This document shows positions 45,624-55,855 of a stretch of DNA of 64,000 nt, one piece after another. The number at the start of each line of letters is the position of its first letter. The first letter of the stretch is position 1. Source of the DNA: Diphasiastrum complanatum (taxonomy: Eukaryota; Streptophyta; Lycopodiopsida; Lycopodiales; Lycopodiaceae); NCBI GenBank assembly GCA_029204225.1, contig CM055097.1, positions 38,307,106 to 38,371,105 of the forward strand, in the 5' to 3' direction. The notes under the pieces are model-generated. The model had not been told where the DNA came from and ran no database searches. It was given only the letters and a program-made list of their open reading frames with translations. A program made the translations under genes and the position numbers.

Positions 45624-46470
45624 CATTGGCATTGGCATCGATGGGGAGCATCTACCATCACGGACTTGGATAAGCTACCTATAACTTTCATGCAGTTGGT
45701 TGTATTTGTAAGAGTCTAGGCTTGGCATAGGTGCTGGAATTTCCATGGTGTAGATTCTCAGTTGGTGAGATCAGGGATAAGCCTAGAGGAAGACACTCAG
45801 AGCCATATACCTTAGTACAATAAGGGAGACAGTGGTATCGAGATCCCATGAGTGACGACTTAGAGATATGCCTGTGTTGGCATGGTGTCGGGTGACACAT
45901 AGCCAGGGAGAGTGAGCAAATGCTAGGAGCCAGGTGGAGCAGGTGATGCTTTGGAGTTCGGCTTGTCTAGCAGGATGGTGACCAAGATCGGAGACATCAG
46001 GTGAGTATAGTATGTGGATGACGAGTCCATTGGGGTGGCACTCAGGGAGATGCTACAGTTGCTCAGGTATGATATGTCATTTGATGTATGAACGATGTTC
46101 TTCGGTTGGTGCATCATGTGGTGACCTAGGGACGGGTCATGCCTACTTGGAGGTAGGCAGCATGGAGTGTACCTGGGGTGGTACATATCTTGAGGGCATG
46201 GAGTGCATTAAGGGGTGATGTTGATCCAGCATGCCCATGGTTGTGAGCTGACAGGGATGGAGATGGTTGCTCAAGGAGTGATAGCTAATACTTTGGAGAG
46301 TGATCAGGTGAGCTGCATGGTTATATGCACAGTAGTCTCCAGGTTGGCATCACATGTTGTTGTTATTCATCATTATTTGGTAAGCAAGATGCAGCTTTTG
46401 GTTAGATCCAATTGGAGTCTAGTTGCACTACAGATGGATAGATTCTTGGGGAGCTATCAGTGGGTAATCA
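45624..46470 (+). repeat. Internal block shared with 4191-5013
   Basis: Collinear, same orientation, diverged. See the 4191 entry for landmarks. It shows the element family has at least two members in 42 kb. Confidence 0.75.
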
Positions 46471-47585
46471 GATGGTACAGGGTATAGGGTTCTGGAGCTA
46501 TCCTACCTGATATGCTATGGATCGTGGGTGAGTTTCTCATCACGATAGTGGATCTAGTTTGCATTTGCTTTGGTTTGGATTGACGGGATGTGGTGGTGAG
46601 ATAGGCTCCTTGGTGGGAGGCCTATAGACTGGTCAAATCAGAGTTGGTAACGTCAAGTATGGGAAGTTGAGCCTACATGGGACGTAGGAGAGGCAAATCA
46701 TCATCAGTATTTTTGGGAGATACGCGAGCTACTCATGTATAGCCTACGGTGAGGTTTGTGTACATTCATTCCTTGAGTCCTTGGTAGACTCTTGTGCTTG
46801 GAGCATGGGGAATGGATGGGGATCAACTTTCAGGTTCTATTGGATATATGTATATGCTTGGACGTGAGGGCATCTTCTTACAGGTGCAGGCCATAGATGG
46901 AGACCTGATTTGGTGACCAGTGGTGTAGCAGCAGATCTACAAGTGGCACAGGTGTTGGTACGACAAGATACCACTTATGGGCAGGCCTTGGTCATGTATT
47001 TGATGCTTTATCATTCGTGTTGGTTTGCATGAGTGTGTGTGAGCTTGCATGTTTCTAGATATGAGTCGACGTTGTATGTGGTTGTGCATTTGCTACGTAT
47101 GAAACAAAGTAGTCATTTTATGCTCATTGGCTTGTCATTATATATGTCTAACAGTTGTCTATCTAGTGAGGGTACAGTCTTATGATGGCAGTAAGATTTT
47201 CTCAAGTTGAGCCTCAGTCGCTCCTTTATGTCAACTTTACAAGTTTGTGCTTGTAAGTGCCTGATAGGATGTCAGCCTAGCTAGATGGAAGATGTACGTC
47301 TCATGGTGGCAGTGAGATTTCCTCAGTTTGAACCATGTCACTCATGTGGTCCACTTGTGTTCAAGTCGGATTGGGGACGAGTTAGTTGGTCAAGAGTATG
47401 ATAGACTCTCTATGTGAGCATTATGTTTGCATAATACTTTGTGTGCCAAACCTAGTGGTTTGATGGTGTGTTTGAGTGTGAGTCAAGTACAAGGTAATTG
47501 TGACATGCATAACATCTTTTGGACACTCCAGACGCTGCTATAATATATTGGTTTTTATCCCTATCACATTTGAGCTTAGGGAAGA

Positions 47586-48043
47586 GAGTTAGAAATCAGT
47601 TTTGATCTGATTGATTAGTATAAGCTCTAGTAAATGTGATGATGTAATTACTGTACAGTTTATTTGGTTTATTGTATATGGTTGTGATCGGGACGTGACC
47701 TATTAGGATATATTGATCGGGCACTGATCCCGTAGCCGAATACTTGGGTTAGTTGAGTAGCCACACATAGGAAAAGTTAACATGTACAGAGTTATTTACA
47801 GTACTTGCTATACTTGGGGGCATGTCCCAAGTTTGTCGGTTGATGGGCTCAACCTTAGTTTTGGCAAGTGGTAGGCCAGTTTTAGGACACATGTCTTTGT
47901 CATGCAGGTTGTATTTCCTATATGTACAGTGTTCTTTGTAATATACATAACTTTTGTTGTGCCATCTTTGAGAGCTCGTGAGGAGTGGCTATGGTGATTG
48001 TGTGATGTAATCTGCATACTGCACTAGATTCTATCGGTATTTC
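47586..48043 (+). repeat. Right LTR copy (about 458 bp)
   Basis: Starts TTAGAAATCAGTTTTGATCT after a purine-rich GGGAAGAGAG and ends near CGGTATTTCAA, where palindrome-array sequence resumes. Pairs with 43182-43440. Confidence 0.7.
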
Positions 48044-48213
48044 AACTCCCATCCGCCGCGCAAGTGGACCCTCCATAAAAAAAAAATTTAATAAAAATTT
48101 GGAGGCTTTACTCGCCGCGGCAGGTGGGGCTCCATAATTTTTCTTTTTAGAATTTTTTTTTTAAATTAATTTTTCTTTTTGGGAGGCTCCACCCACCGCG
48201 GCGGGTGGGGCCT

Positions 48214-48215
<2 letters not shown>
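48044..48215. repeat. Array of GC-rich palindromes (right part)
   Basis: Three more units: CATCCGCCGCGCAAGTGG, CTCGCCGCGGCAGGTGG and CACCCACCGCGGCGGGTGG, each followed by CTCCATA and A/T-rich spacer. The first is the other half of a unit begun at 43165 (TTTTGAGGCCCCAC). Confidence 0.9.

Positions 48216-48269
<54 letters not shown>
48215..48269. repeat. (AT)n microsatellite
   Basis: Pure AT repeat growing out of the CCTCCATA end of the last palindrome unit. Confidence 0.97.
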
Positions 48270-48271
<2 letters not shown>

Positions 48272-48439
48272 TTTGTAGAACAAGTATCAAACATTGTCAA
48301 AGTTTCAATTATTTTGTGATAAATTATCATCTTAAAAATCTCTTGTCCATTTTTGAAAATGGATTTTGAGAAAGTCCAAAATTAATTGAGACAGTGTTAT
48401 ATTTGGATCTCTCATGTAAGCAATGGTTTGTACAAGACA

Positions 48440-49012
48440 TGACATCTCTTTTGCAATAAGCTCACTTAGCTAATTTATGGCTAATTCTGGCAGTACCCAT
48501 TGGAAGGCTCTCATAAGAGTCATCAGGTATATTCGAGCTACAATGGACCAGTGCATCTGCTATGGAGAAGTCATAAACGACAATCTTCATCAGGTCAGTG
48601 GATATTCTAATGCAAGCTGAGGAGATGTAGACAATCATAAGTCCACATTTGGATTTACATTCTTCTTCAATGGAGGTCCTATCTCATGGAACAGTTGTAA
48701 GCAAACCTCTATCGCTATTTCATCTACAAAAGCAGAATAAGTGTAACGCTATAATCATATTTTGTGATAATCATGGTGCTATTGCGTAATCGGCCAACCC
48801 TAGATTTCACTTTAGGAGTAAGCGCATTGAGATCCGATATCACTATATTAGGGTCAAGGTTCTCAACAAGGAGATAAGCTTAACATACTGTAGAACACTA
48901 GACATGGTTGCAGATATATTTATAACGGGATTAAGTGTTAATGCACACAACAAGTTTTGTGCATTGCTTAGTTTGAAGATCAAGGCATTCACGGATCCAG
49001 ATTAAGGGAGGT
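48440..49012 (+). pseudogene. Copia RNase H, heavily decayed
   Basis: Recognisable blocks: HWKALIRVIRYIRATMDQCI, SGYSNAS, HKSTFGFTFFFNGGPISWNS and SIAISSTKAE, then several stops and shifts through a region equivalent to 'FHSRSKHIEI.YH'. A purine tract AAGGGAGGT precedes TGTTGGATT at 49013. This is the 3' end of a plus-strand copia element whose upstream pol is lost. Confidence 0.75.
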
Positions 49013-49650
49013 TGTTGGATTTATTTCCTCTACTCTCCTAAATCCTATGTTAATCTGCCTCCATTCATGCCGCTGCATATTTACTTGTGTTGTCCCACAA
49101 TCTGCATATTTGAAACGTTTGTCGCAACAGTCTGCATTTTTACTCGCAATTTCTAACAGGCGAAAAATGAGACAGTTGCACAGTCTGCATATTTACATGT
49201 AAAATTAGACAGGCGAAAAATGCGACAATTGTCTTTAAAAAGGCAAAGGTTGTCTCCGCTCCCCCCATGCACTGTGCAAACAAATTTGAAAACAACAGTA
49301 GCCACCCACGATCTTCTATAGTCTTCTTCATCTACACACATGTAAAATTTGTGTATATAGTGAACCATTTCAGTATTCAAAATAACGAAGCATAATTTGT
49401 AACAAGTGAGATAGACATTGTAGATGCTTCCACGCATTGATTTCTTTTTTTCAGACAGATTGTCAGTAATAGGTTCATAACTCTCACAGATTGCGATTAG
49501 CCTTGTGAAGCACGCGGTTACGTCCGCTATTGTTTTGTGCTCACTTGCATTATCGACCTGTATATTTCATTATACTTAATCCGATTACAACTTTGTTTGG
49601 CACTGCATTCAGATTCGTGTCAATACTACAATGCTTTTCTATGTTCTGTC
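49013..49650 (+). repeat. Copia LTR (TGTTGGATT family)
   Basis: Starts TGTTGGATTTATTTCC right after the polypurine tract. It repeats CAGTCTGCAT-TTTAC and GGCGAAAAATG(A/C)GACA motifs (49120-49225) and has a T-rich centre. The start matches the LTR at 19495. The 3' edge is uncertain; a 17-bp direct repeat begins at 49649. Confidence 0.55.
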
Positions 49651-49917
49651 TAGCCATCTGATTGATTTGTCTGGTTGTCTGCTCATTGCGTCCGCTACCA
49701 CCGTGCATTAAGAGCTCTAAAATTATTATGTTCTTGTGTTCGCCTACTAAGTCACCAGTAGTGCACGCACTGAGGGAATTGAACCTACTAATCCTCTCAT
49801 TTCTCCGACAATGCAAACTCAATCAGAGGAATGTAATCTTCCCAATGAGATTGCTTGTAAAAAAAACATGTTCTCAACATATCTTAAATAGTCTCATTAT
49901 TTATTTCCATCTAGCCA

Positions 49918-50790
49918 TCTGATTGAGGATGATCTGTCAAACTTAAACTAAGGGAAGTGTCCAATTTATTGAATATTGTTGACCAGAAGTGAGGTATGAA
50001 CTTAGGATCTCTATCACTAACAATGTCACTTGATAGTCCATAAAACCGAAATAATCTTTCAACAAAGATTTGGGTTAATTCAAAAGCCCTAGTAGTTGAT
50101 TTAATTGGTATGAAAGTAGCTAACTTGGTTAACCTATCTACTACAACCCAAATAGAATCGTTTTGCCATTGGGTATCATCGATATACTCTCTTATCTCTT
50201 ATTATAGATATCTAATGGATGCATCAAACCACCAACATTGAGGCATTCAACCTTAGCTAGTTGATAGGGCTTGCATTTAATCACATATGACTCGACATAT
50301 GGCATGAATTTTGACCAATAAAACTCTCTTTTGACCAAGTCTAGAGTCCTACGTATACCGGAATGTCATGCATAGGGTATGTCATGACATTCAAACAATA
50401 TTTTTATGTTTGAGCTCATCGTCCTCTGGTATACAAATTAGCCTATTGGAAAATATCTCAAAGGGCAAACTATTCTACAATATTCTTATCTTTCGTTGTT
50501 ATTTAAAACCCCTATGAACTCATCCCAACACTGTCCCCATTTTTTTTTATCCAAAATGAGAATCACTTTCATACTATCATATGAACTTCAGATAGAGATC
50601 CAGAGAAATCTAAGTGAAAGATTATGCATTTAGTTCATCGATTCGACTCAGAGCACCTGCAACATAGCAAATTTCTTGATCAAATTCTTGCATCAACTAG
50701 GCCCATTGGAATTGCCTACCTTGAATATCATGCTTACTTAAGAGGCTGTGATTCTTATACACTATAAACTGTGGAAATATTTAAAATTTA
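49918..50790 (-). pseudogene. Ty3/gypsy RNase H end and integrase
   Basis: Minus strand from 50790: RNase H tail YKNHSLLSKHDIQGRQFQW, LMQEFDQEICYVAGALSRI (family: DALSR), then degraded sequence, then integrase: HSGIRRTLDLVKREFYWSKF, MPYVESYVIKCKPYQLAKVE, WVVVDRLTKLATFIPIKSTT, FRFYGLSSDIVSDRDPKFIP and LTDHPQSDG. The first catalytic aspartate lies in VVVDRLT and the second in SDRDPKF, both present. The integrase third catalytic residue and C-terminus are lost past HPQSDG at about 49918. The wording of the core fits gypsy elements of the chromovirus type, but no chromodomain is left to confirm it. Confidence 0.88.
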
Positions 50791-52644
50791 GCTAGTAGTT
50801 TATTTCCAAGTGGCACCATTATGGATGGCTAAATGTCACATATTGTTGCACATAATTAGGTACTAATATAAAGATGATTTAAATACATTCACATGCTTAG
50901 AGGTGGCCAAATTGAGCCCCAAAATCAAGGTCCTAAATTATAGGGTAAATTAGAGGGAATTTTGTGACAATGGATGTGACACACCTAATCCAACCAACAA
51001 GTGGGGTAATTCCTAGATTAGGGGCTTAGATTGTAGGGTTAGGTCAATACCTAATGATGAAACTCCTAATGCTCATATCCAAGCTGATCCATTATTAGTT
51101 TGATGAGGATCATTCAATCTAAGTGCAATCCTTGATGCTTGATCATGATTAAAGATCCAAATGAGGTTCATAACCTCTGATTTTAACATGATATCATATC
51201 TATGATTCAAGCATTCACCAAGATCCATCTCAAATTAGCAAGTTTTTATGTTCTTAGTAATTTTTTGAAGCAATTCATAGATTCGATTGGATCTCAAGCT
51301 TAGTTTTTATTCTAATCATTTATCAAGTGGTTTTAGGGTAAAGTAGGTTGATTTCGCTGCGTGTGACGCTCAAAAACCAAGAATGATCCAAAGCATCCAA
51401 TTTGCAGATTAGAGTTAACTGCCACTTGAATGTATTCATAGCTCTTCACATCTCTAAGCAAGAGCCTTAACTTATCCCCTGAGTGCTGTCACGTTTGCAT
51501 GAATTTATTCATGAGTATTAACTTGGCAATAGATCCAGGTTCATAATTTGAGTTAGCTGTCACTTACAATTATTTGTTAACTCAACATCATCAAGGAAAA
51601 GCCCTATGCTTTCACAAATTTGCACGAATGTTATCATGACCATGTATTATTCTCTCAAAGCCTGCTGGATCCAAAAATCTATTGGCTGCAATACAAGTGA
51701 ATAAGGAATGAGCACAAGTGAATTACAAAGCTAGAACAAACCTGCTAGAAGTGTAAAAATGGACTATATCAGATAACTAAGAACAAGTTGTGGACGAGAA
51801 ATTTAGGAAAAAACCCCACCTTTTCAACCATAGAAACAGTACTTATCCCAATGCTTAAAAATGACAAAAATGAGGTTTAAACTATTCAAAAGTACTTTCA
51901 GAAATGATATTGTCCAAATCAGCCATAGAAATGTAGCCATAAAGTGACAATATTCCCTTGCAAGGTTTCAATCATTTTGAGGCCACCAATCAGATTGTAA
52001 TACTAGGATGTGGGGCACTACGACTGTCATGGATAAAAAGATCTCTTCCAGGTTCTAAAAAGCACCAAGTGCTCAAAGATTTTTGAATGGTCTGGATCCT
52101 GGGGCAACAAGCATATATGGTAATAAATTGCCATAGATGTAGAGGCATAAGTTATGAAATAGCAGTAGCATAAACACTCTTCCACTCTTCAATTTCAGTG
52201 ATCATATTTAAATAGTTTATGAGCACTAGCTTTGATCATCAAGGAAGTACCCATATGATATTAACCTGCACGATTTCTGTCTTCCTATGCAGCTCCAACA
52301 TCTGCAGTTGAACCATCTATACATGGAATGAGCATATGTACAGGGTCTCTGGTGAAAATTCCATTTTGTAAGATGACTTCGTGTTCTCAAACTGACTCAA
52401 TGCCTGAAATGAAGGCGCAAATAGAAATAAGTAGAAAATTCGGTGTTTCAAGATGTCAAGAAACATTCAAAATTCAGCTCAGCAAAGGGCAGCTCTCCAT
52501 AGAAACAACAGTTGGTCACTTACAAAAATGCTAGGACATAAGCCAAGGAATATGCATGTGTAAACTCAACTGCACAGGATATAGATCTAATCACCTAATC
52601 TCAGAATACTATGGCAGAACTTTCATGGCAGATAGAGCATAGAT
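50791..52644. other. Non-coding region downstream of the F-box gene
   Basis: No gene is supported. On the minus strand this is 3' of the F-box gene and may include its 3' UTR. I found no convincing polyadenylation signal. Confidence 0.45.
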
Positions 52645-53820
52645 CTAGAAAGAGTTCATCTCCAGCAAGTAAGTTTGACGCTTTGCTAAGATGCTTGTTG
52701 CAGTCCTAAAAGGTTCTTCAAATGCTCTAGCCACGAAATCTTCACTATCTTGGCACAGTGGTCGATCACTGGGCTTTATTGCCACAAGAGTTGCACCTTT
52801 CATTCCTGTTCCCCCTGGAAGTTCAAGATAAGGGGCGTACCATAGCTTCATATCCAAAGCAGGTATCTGCGTTCGGTTTGAAGATGCTGAAGGTATTATA
52901 GGCCTGTCTCTAAAATCTTGTAGTTGTTCTTTGCTCATGCATAATGTTCCCTGCGCAGCTGCATCAGTCAGAATAAGGCTCTCAAGGGTAGGATGATCTA
53001 ATATTATCTGCTGGAGAAGATAATGCCTTGCAGACGCTGCTACGAGAGAGCTTATAGTCCAGATAACTCTTAGCCTCAATCCACCATCAGTGTAAAATGA
53101 ATCCGGTATACTAGCACTTTCTTCATCTACGCATGACGTTTCTGTTTCCTCGGATCTTACAGCATGCACATTCTCTTCAGATATGATGCTTTGAAAATTC
53201 TGCTGGGCACTCTGCTGCAGCAATCTTATTCTCCCCTTCATGTTGTCGGCTGCATTGGGTTTATCATTGTTAGCGACCGAAGATGCTCCCAGTATCACAC
53301 AACTTTCTAAAGTGCTGCCAAATTCGGCCTTCCATTTCAAAAGAACCCCATCTTCGAAACCAAGTTCTCCCCCAGGTAATTCGATTCGCAAATGCTGTAA
53401 TTCCTTGAAATTCTTCAAGACTTCGATAGGGGAGTGATTTGACACGTCTATCGGCATTACCCTCTTGTGAAAAAGCATTCGATGCATCACTTGGAAAGGC
53501 TTCATGAAACTCAACAAAAACCTCAACAAATTGCCCAAAATTCCTCTTTCCTTCACATAGGAGCTAGTTTCATCCCCAGAAACCACACAATCTACTCTTA
53601 CCAAAGCGTTGTCCACCTTGCAAGCTAAATCAGAAAACCTTTTTGAAACAGCACAGCACCTTCCCAGTGCCTTAACATCTGCTAACTTATTGAAAATTAG
53701 TAGCAACAGAGAGTCTGGGATGCAATCAAAGGAATCACATGTCGCTACTGTTGTTGGAGTTGGTACATTTCCACAACTTTTCATCGTCTGCAACATGGAC
53801 CTATCCTGATCAATATTCAT
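52645..53820 (-). CDS. F-box protein, AUF1/AUF2-like
   Basis: 391 residues, intact and intronless, as in the Arabidopsis AUF genes. An F-box covers about residues 31-66 (FDCIPDSLLLLIFNKLADVK then CAVSKRFSDLA). Conserved AUF-family blocks follow: LQHLRIELPGGELGFEDGVL and LKWKAEFGSTLESCVILGAS (141-180), RVIWTISSLVAASARHYLL (251-269) and the C-terminal LEMNSF. F-box proteins are substrate adaptors of SCF ubiquitin ligases; the Arabidopsis AUF relatives are linked to auxin and root growth. I chose ATG 53820 (AAGATGA context) because the in-frame extension upstream begins only with TTG. The N-terminal 30 residues and the 181-248 linker look lineage-specific. It is the only gene here with every sign of function. 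The AUF assignment rests on remembered family sequence. Confidence 0.88.
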   Translation of the reverse strand: MNIDQDRSMLQTMKSCGNVPTPTTVATCDSFDCIPDSLLLLIFNKLADVKALGRCCAVSKRFSDLACKVDNALVRVDCVVSGDETSSYVKERGILGNLLRFLLSFMKPFQVMHRMLFHKRVMPIDVSNHSPIEVLKNFKELQHLRIELPGGELGFEDGVLLKWKAEFGSTLESCVILGASSVANNDKPNAADNMKGRIRLLQQSAQQNFQSIISEENVHAVRSEETETSCVDEESASIPDSFYTDGGLRLRVIWTISSLVAASARHYLLQQIILDHPTLESLILTDAAAQGTLCMSKEQLQDFRDRPIIPSASSNRTQIPALDMKLWYAPYLELPGGTGMKGATLVAIKPSDRPLCQDSEDFVARAFEEPFRTATSILAKRQTYLLEMNSF

Positions 53821-55137
53821 CTTGACAGTTTCTAAAATAAAGTAGGACTTATCAATTTTGCAGAATGAGAAGAGTTTCCCTGTCTTTCTCAAATGCCAGG
53901 CCTCCTTTCCACTCCTCAGAGGTCAGGGGTCTGCTGAGTCCAATTAGCCACATAAGGGGACTTCCAATAGGAAGAAGAAACATAGGCAGAAACAGTTACT
54001 TCATCGTGGAATGAGATAATGCCGCTAAAAACCTTGTGATATCGATGTAGTGTTTCGTCAGCTAGAAATCAAAGCTAACAACAATGAAGAGTCTTCTCAT
54101 TGATCTTACTACATTCAATCGACATTTTCATTCTTGAACCAACTCACTCGCTTCCTTTTTTTGTTAGTCTAATACCTTCTTTCACGCCTGCATAGGTAGC
54201 CCGCCACCAGATAGCTCCTAAGATCAACTTTTATAAGTAAAAAGTTGTACTAAGAAATGCTTCAAACACTTGTTAAAAAAATATCTAAAATCCAATCCTC
54301 ATAAATTAGCACTCTTCCATAGTCAAGGAAATAGCCTGGACCACAACATTTCGCACTGCTTCTGCGATATGCGTTTATATCTCTACCTTCACAACGTGTC
54401 TATTATGAAAAAAGCCAAACACGTACAAGCACACTCCCCAAAAAAGATGATGCCGATTCCCCGCAACAAAAAGGAAAAGATCAACAAAAAGGCAAGAGGG
54501 CAAATGACGTTCTACCATAAAAATCGACGCATTTTAGGCCCCAATTCCTACACGCGCTTCCCCAGGCCGCGTCCTCAAGCCAAAAGATCCAGTCTCAATC
54601 ACATCGCAACATAACCATTGTGCCTGGGGCAGCTTCCCGATGCTGAAAGACTCTATCAAAAGATCCACTCTCAATCCCATCGCAGCATAATCATTGTGCC
54701 TGTGGCAGCTTCCGATGCTGAAAGACTCTATCAGCACTCCAAACAGCATAAGTCCGCATCCAAAGGCGCTTTTCTTCCTCTCTTTCCTCTGTCAATCACC
54801 ATCAACAGCAACGGTGGGGCTGCTGTAGCTGCGCGAGTGCTCCTTTCCACTCTCCTTTGGAACTGAATTCCCCTCTCCCTTCCATTCCTTTCCTTGGGGG
54901 CAGAATTCCGCTCTTCTTTCCTCTCTACTCTCACTGCACGATCCACGATCCATCCATTATAGAACATATTCGTGGCTTCGCGGTCCACACACTTTACATC
55001 AGGAAGTCGGTCAAGACCGTCCCTCTTCTATAAGTCTAGAAATAGATGCAAGGTACCTAATTATTTTCAAATCCTCCTTGTCTTGCAAGAAATTGTGGCA
55101 TAATGGCTACCAAGTTCCTTTGCTTAACTCAAGGATT
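53821..55137 (-). promoter_or_regulatory. 5' UTR and promoter region of the F-box gene
   Basis: Minus-strand upstream region. A TATA-like TATAAAAG lies at 54236-54229, about 410 bases before the ATG. Alternatively a purine-rich block on the minus strand (54930-54770; CT-rich on plus) could be the 5' leader, with transcription starting near 55000. A 76-bp tandem duplication (54581-54732) lies inside. Which promoter is used cannot be told from sequence. Confidence 0.4.
54581..54732. repeat. 76-bp tandem duplication upstream of the F-box gene
   Basis: Two copies, starting CAAAAGATCCAGTCTCAATC (54581) and CAAAAGATCCACTCTCAATC (54657), each ending GATGCTGAAAGACTCTATC. They differ at only a few positions, so the duplication is fairly young. 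Confidence 0.92.
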
Positions 55138-55285
55138 GAATTATGAACTAGGTGGCGATCTTGAGCAGGCCTGCTACCGTGTAACAAGCACCCTTCATGC
55201 ACCGAGCTGCCTTGTGGCGGGGTGCGTTGAAGGGTGCGTGCTACAGGGTAGTAGGCCTCCTCATGCCCACTACCTGGCATAATTT
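55138..55285. repeat. Imperfect fold-back (arms about 65 bp)
   Basis: GGCCTGCTACCGTGTAACAA with its continuation (55168-55203) pairs with GGTGCGTTGAAGGGTGCGTG onward (55221-55257), with a 17-base loop. Weaker pairing extends out to ATTATG/CATAAT. It could be a MITE or a hairpin-RNA locus; no terminal target duplication was identified. Confidence 0.7.
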
Positions 55286-55522
55286 TTGTTTTGGCCCTTC
55301 AAATGGCCCTTCAGTTGGCCCTTCAATTTGGCCAATGAAAATGTGCTCACCACCTAGCGTAATTTTCGTTTTGGCACTTCAGTTGGCCCTTCAATTGAAA
55401 GGCAATTACAATATGGCTCTAAACATATGTGTTCAGAGCCAATGAAAATGTGGCACCTGTCCATGTGTGTGTCCGTGTGTGTGTGTGCGTGCATGACTAG
55501 AGATCTCGAACAATACAAAACA

Positions 55523-55855
55523 AACAACATATACGAAATGATTATGTGATCACAACAAGTAGATCATCTTTATTTGATGATTGTTGTTCACAGTGATGAT
55601 GATGGTGCGTCATGCAAAGGTTGAGAACCTAGGGCACGACGAGAGACAACAAATAAAAACAACATGTATGAAATGATTTTATGAATACAAGTAGATGATC
55701 TTTATTTGACAAGCTGATGATGATGGTGTGTCATGCAAGTTGAAAAAATATGGCATGACTATATAATTGACATACATAAAAGAAAACATCCATGAAACTA
55801 TTTTATGGATACAAGTAGATTATTTTTATTTGACAATTGTTGTTTAAGGTGATGA
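55523..55855. repeat. Three-copy minisatellite, 125-135 bp period
   Basis: Units starting near 55523, 55658 and 55783 share AACA-CAT-TATGAAATGATT, ACAAGTAGAT-ATCTTTATTTGA and (in two) GATGATGATGGTGYGTCATGC. Divergence is substantial. No coding frame. Confidence 0.75.

Larger units (their letters stand above)
43182..48043 (+). mobile_element. LTR element with coding-poor interior inserted in the palindrome array
   Basis: Direct repeats starting TTAGAAATCAGTTTTGATCT flank about 4.1 kb of interior. The right copy follows a purine tract GGGAAGAGAG, as a 3' LTR would. Both flanks are palindrome-array units, so the element split the array. The interior (about 43441-47585) has no recognisable gag or pol, only frames up to 120 codons (for example 44941-45303) with no known motif. 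It is best described as a non-autonomous (LARD-like) LTR element. Part of the interior recurs at 4191-5013. No PBS was found after the left LTR and target-site duplication is unclear. Confidence 0.6.

Noticed and set aside
53821-53892. 24-residue N-terminal extension of the F-box protein
   Set aside because: The frame is open but its first codon is TTG; the first ATG at 53820 has a good context.
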